Of a stretch of 64,000 nt of DNA, positions 60,772 to 64,000 are shown in pieces (within the stretch, counting starts at the first letter, position 1; the number at the start of each line of letters is the position of its first letter). This DNA comes from Colias croceus. Its lineage: Eukaryota > Arthropoda > Insecta > Lepidoptera > Pieridae. Below the pieces are notes generated by a model that saw only the letters and a program-made list of their open reading frames with translations, had not been told where the DNA came from and made no database searches. The translations under genes were made by a program, and so were the position numbers. The DNA lies in the NCBI RefSeq assembly GCF_905220415.1, contig NC_059556.1, positions 2,244,501 through 2,308,500 of the forward strand, written 5' to 3'.

Positions 60772-61461
60772 ATGCAAAAGAAATTCGTTCTTGTATCGCT
60801 GACATTGATAAGTTATTGGGTTGAAGCGACGCCCGTGAACTTGGACACGCTCGACTTCGACAATACAGATGTATCTGATCTTAAATACAACTCCAAAGAT
60901 CTAGAAGATTATTTGAAATTCCTAGAGAGCGGAGATGATAAAGGAAAAGATAAGACGAAGAAGAAAACATCAGCGTTTAAGAAGAAGAACACAGAAAATA
61001 AAGGAGCTAAAGTTAATTATAATATTGAAGATTTGAAGAAATTCTTTAAAAGTCTCGGCGTAAAAGATGATGGATCGTATGATGATAGTGAAGTGTATGG
61101 CGTTGCTGAAGGAGAAGCTTTAAAAGCAGTCGGAGTAAAAGGAACTGAAAATAGAAAGTACAAGAAAGGCACAAAAACTAGAGGCTTTCACAGAGTGCAA
61201 CATAAAGATGAATACAAGAAGGACAAGGAATTCTATGAAGACGACGAAGTAAGTGGTGATATTAAGAAAGTTGGCGCGAAAGGATTTGCCTATGATGTTT
61301 CTGGGGGCTTAGGCTTCGACAAGGGACAGTTTCATCACGTGAGAAATAAGGGAATTTACGGTAAAAAGGGCACATCGGACAAAGGAAGTGCAGAAAAGGA
61401 TTACAGTGGTTATTCTGATTCGCAAGGGTACGATGCATATTATGACAGTGAAAATAATTAA
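60772..61461 (+). CDS. Secreted Lys/Asp-rich protein F, 229 aa, with KDEY/FY block
   Basis: Start chosen at 60772 because the longer frame from 60721 begins upstream of the predicted initiator and lacks an N-terminal signal peptide, whereas MQKKFVLVSLTLISYWVEA is one. Residues 87-96 (DLKKFFKSLG) recall protein D. Residues 138-156 are GFHRVQHKDEYKKDKEFYE, followed by a GDIKKVGAKGF stretch parallel to GHFKKHG of protein E. Mature N-terminus TPVNLDTLDFDN. It lacks the TGYxY motif. Poly(A) signal AATAAA at 61564-61569. Function unknown. Confidence 0.86.
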   Translation: MQKKFVLVSLTLISYWVEATPVNLDTLDFDNTDVSDLKYNSKDLEDYLKFLESGDDKGKDKTKKKTSAFKKKNTENKGAKVNYNIEDLKKFFKSLGVKDDGSYDDSEVYGVAEGEALKAVGVKGTENRKYKKGTKTRGFHRVQHKDEYKKDKEFYEDDEVSGDIKKVGAKGFAYDVSGGLGFDKGQFHHVRNKGIYGKKGTSDKGSAEKDYSGYSDSQGYDAYYDSENN

Positions 61462-61563
61462 TAAGTAAGTAAGTAGGGTGCGTAAGAACTTTTCCATAAT
61501 TTTTATATTGTAGATTCGATGGGTGTAGTAAATTGTACTAGATTATTTTTTAGTAAAGTAAGT

Positions 61564-61569
61564 AATAAA
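61564..61569 (+). terminator. Poly(A) signal of gene F
   Basis: AATAAA about 100 bp after the stop codon. Confidence 0.65.
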
Positions 61570-61741
61570 TCAATGTTTTTTAATGCGTGTTTAATTCATT
61601 ACTTTGCAAATATAATATCCTGATGTCCGTTACATTTTCTGACATGTATTTAATAGAAAACGTGCGTGACATTGTTTTATTTGCCCATTTTTATTCGGAC
61701 TAGTTTTTTTATACTAAAAACATAATTTGTTGTTGTAAAAT

Positions 61742-62849
61742 ATGGGCTTTTTTACTTATTGTTCAGGTAAGACATACCTTCTATATAAATAAATCGATTG
61801 ATTATCGTAACTATCCTACTATCAAGCTGAAGAGTTTGTTTGTTTGTAAGACAGGCTATAATATATTATGTACCAAATGCCAAGGCACTAGGCAGAGCTA
61901 TATAGTTAAATATATCTAAGTGGCTATTTACATTATCAATAGACGAATAATTTTTTTCTTTCATTTTCCAGCAATTCTTCTAACATTTTATATGGAATCA
62001 ACACAAGCTTATCGTTTTATACAGTATCGGCAAACACCCTTTGCGAACATTAACCCTCTTATTTTGAGTCCAGAAATTGATCCTTATTTCTCTACATTAA
62101 AACATTATGGATTAACAACAACACCCATAAATGATGACGATCCAACAGCTTTAAAAGCATACAGTTGTTCTTTAATGGTATGCCAGGATCAAGATAATTT
62201 GAGTCCGGTATGTGCCTGCAATTTTAATACGGGCAATGTAGTATCGTTCAAAAATCAATGCGACGTACTTAAACATAATTGTAGATTTGATACGGGTAAG
62301 TATTTGTTCATCTACTAATATTACAACGTTATTATTGTTTGTTTGTTTGTCCTTCTTTCGCGTCGATCGTCGTCGATGTTTTTTTCAACTGAGTGATTTT
62401 ATTGTGTGTAGAGTCTGGAGATATTTAGAGTGTTAAGGAAGTTGTACCTTGGTAGAACATCCGCTTATTCTTATGGGATGATCCACGGAAGATCTTAAAT
62501 TATCAAGATGCGCTTATTAAAAATTCCCATAGATGGCGCTATAACTATTAACTTTCTTTGACCATACGGGCGAAGCCGTGATTCGTGAATATTCAGCTAT
62601 TTTTTAACATAAAACTTTAAACATTATCTAAATTAATTCGACGAATCCATTTATCAACAAGACTACATTGATAGGGCACCCTTATCTTACCTGGATTTAG
62701 GATTTCCCAATATACCTACCTACATTCCATTTTTTTTTTTAGGTTTTCGAGTCATTTTGAATGAGATTTGTCCTTGGGAGTTTCAATCAAGAAGAGACAA
62801 CAGTCAGATGGAGTTTGATTACAATGACCCTAAGTATTATAATGACTAA
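61742..62849 (+). CDS. Secreted Kazal-like cysteine-rich protein G, 151 aa, three exons
   Basis: Exons 61742-61766, 61972-62295 and 62743-62849 with GT/AG borders and matching phases. The 25-nt first exon (MGFFTYCS) joined to AILLTFYMESTQA makes a complete signal peptide; neither exon alone does. Cysteines at 74, 79, 89, 91, 105, 112 and 126 fit a Kazal-type pattern: C-x4-C, SPVCAC, FKNQCDVLKHNC (x6 as in insect Kazals) and a last Cys 13 residues on. The C3-C4 gap is longer than usual and one Cys is extra, so it is a diverged member. Kazal domains usually inhibit serine proteases; activity here is a guess. It ends in an acidic tail FDYNDPKYYND. ATTAAA at 62874-62879. Confidence 0.82.
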
Positions 62850-62873
62850 AGTCTAAATTACAAGAGCAATAAC

Positions 62874-62879
62874 ATTAAA
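62874..62879 (+). terminator. Poly(A) signal of gene G
   Basis: ATTAAA 25 bp after the stop codon. Confidence 0.5.
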
Positions 62880-63079
62880 GTGTAAAAACAAAACTGTGTT
62901 TCATTTACTTTATGAAAGAATTTATACTTACAATTATTATGGTTTTTGTTTATTCCAATGTGTTGTTCATCCATAACCATAAATTTCATCATATTAAAAC
63001 CATTTAACAAAAATTCTTAGCCTTATTTTGATAAAAGAGTCTTGCGTGATTCAAAAATGGGGCTGCAGAGAAATCGTTA

Positions 63080-63876
63080 GGCCCCGTTTCCACCTGCAAG
63101 TAAACTTCTGCAAGAACTGTCCGACAGTCTGTCTGACAGCAGCTTGCATGTGTAAACTATGTTGCAAGTTCTGTCGCGACAGTTTGTCAAGCGCTTCTTG
63201 CGAGAAGTTGCGACAGCATATTGTGTAAACATGACTGCGTCTACTCGCGACAGTTCTCGCAGCTTATCGGTCTAGTTCCGTATATCTCGCAGCAAGCTGC
63301 AAGTATCGCCCACATGGCTTTTGATTTTTGTTTATTTGAAATTAATGAGTCGTGAATGCTCTTGTGAAGAATGAAGAAACTATAAAGTCAATAGGATTAT
63401 ATGAGATCTTAAGATGGAATAATGTGATTATTTTTTGAAAATGAAGTGAAATGAAAATTTATTTGTTGAGTTGTGGTTACAAAGTTTTTATAATAAATTT
63501 CATGTCCGCACAATTCACCAACAAATTGGCATACAATATATTTATATTATGCTAATTTTATAATTTAACTAAGTTATTATTTAAACAATATATTATTTAC
63601 ATTAGTTCATTAGATCATTTTACATTAAATAGTACACATTATAAATTATAGTATACGATTTATTTCACAAAATAGAATAGAAAAATTGTAACAGTAATTC
63701 CTATCCCGTCACTCGCAAGATCGTGTGTAAACACCTCCGCGATAAGTTGCGATAGTATGATGCGCGAGCTTCTTGCATGACATTTATTGCAGCAATAAAT
63801 TGCAGGATATGTAAACGACATTGCAAGTAACTCATGCAAGACTTCCGCGAGTTTACTTGCAGGTGGAAACGGGGCC
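63080..63876. mobile_element. 797-bp element with GGCC ends and TTA target duplication
   Basis: Ends GGCCCCGTTTCCACCTGCAA and its reverse complement, flanked by TTA on both sides (63,077-63,079 and 63,877-63,879). Subterminal zones repeat CTTGCA, GCGACAG and AAGTTGCGA in both directions. The 93- and 69-codon minus frames overlap the right arm and are not genes. TIR ends and TTA duplication match the element at 20,840-21,543, suggesting one PIF/Harbinger-like group. Confidence 0.8.
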
Positions 63877-64000
63877 TTAAAAAAGCGGGCAGGAAGCATG
63901 CAGAAAGCAAGTTTATGCAGTTGTGAATCTTTCGTAGTCAATATAAAATAGTTAATGAATCTGCATTATATTCCTTTGTAATCAATATATTTCTTCATTC

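Overview
The window looks like nuclear DNA from a moth or butterfly. It is AT-rich, the protein-coding genes are split by long introns full of interspersed repeats, and many repeats carry ends typical of Lepidoptera: SINE-like copies that begin ACTAGC + CCGCCCGCGGCTTCGCCCGC and end TTTATAATATTAGTATAGAT, the GGTTCCGTA...GACGCGCACTTGGCCGG repeat, and AACCGACTTCAAA elements. No organism can be named from this alone. No rRNA, tRNA or CRISPR was seen.

Layout. (1) 1-4,100: repeats only, a 375-bp foldback and a 2.3-kb inverted-repeat element that has been invaded by two other repeats. (2) 4,162-8,447: a complete five-exon Polycomb RING-finger gene, PCGF3 / Drosophila l(3)73Ah type (225 aa). (3) 8,450-11,760: gene-poor, with a 196-bp tandem duplication. 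(4) 11,764-42,775: one gene of about 31 kb, eight coding exons, of the R3HCC1/R3HCC1L family (R3H domain plus a C-terminal RRM-like region). Its introns hold most of the mobile elements, and its start codon could not be placed. (5) 42,776-47,900: its 3' region, with minisatellites rich in CACGTG, then repeat-bearing spacer. (6) 47,940-62,880: a cluster of seven small secreted-protein genes. Six appear to be single-exon genes encoding signal-peptide proteins of low complexity (rich in K, D, N, H, G, Y); the seventh is a three-exon Kazal-like cysteine-rich protein. (7) 62,900-64,000: a TTA-flanked inverted-repeat element.

The two large genes are ordinary conserved genes (chromatin repression; putative RNA binding). 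The cluster is the part least explained by known families. Three members share a 19-residue block of the form G[FY]H/R-x-V-x-[HN]KDE[YF]-x-x-D-x-[DE]FY[DE], and up to four share an N-terminal TGYxY...GP motif. Most have a TATA box 27-31 bp before an initiator-like site. This points to a tandemly expanded family of extracellular, largely disordered proteins; cuticle, silk or other extracellular matrix are possible sites of action, but nothing in the sequence decides between them. Two cluster starts were moved to an internal ATG, and a 25-nt first coding exon was inferred for the Kazal-like gene.
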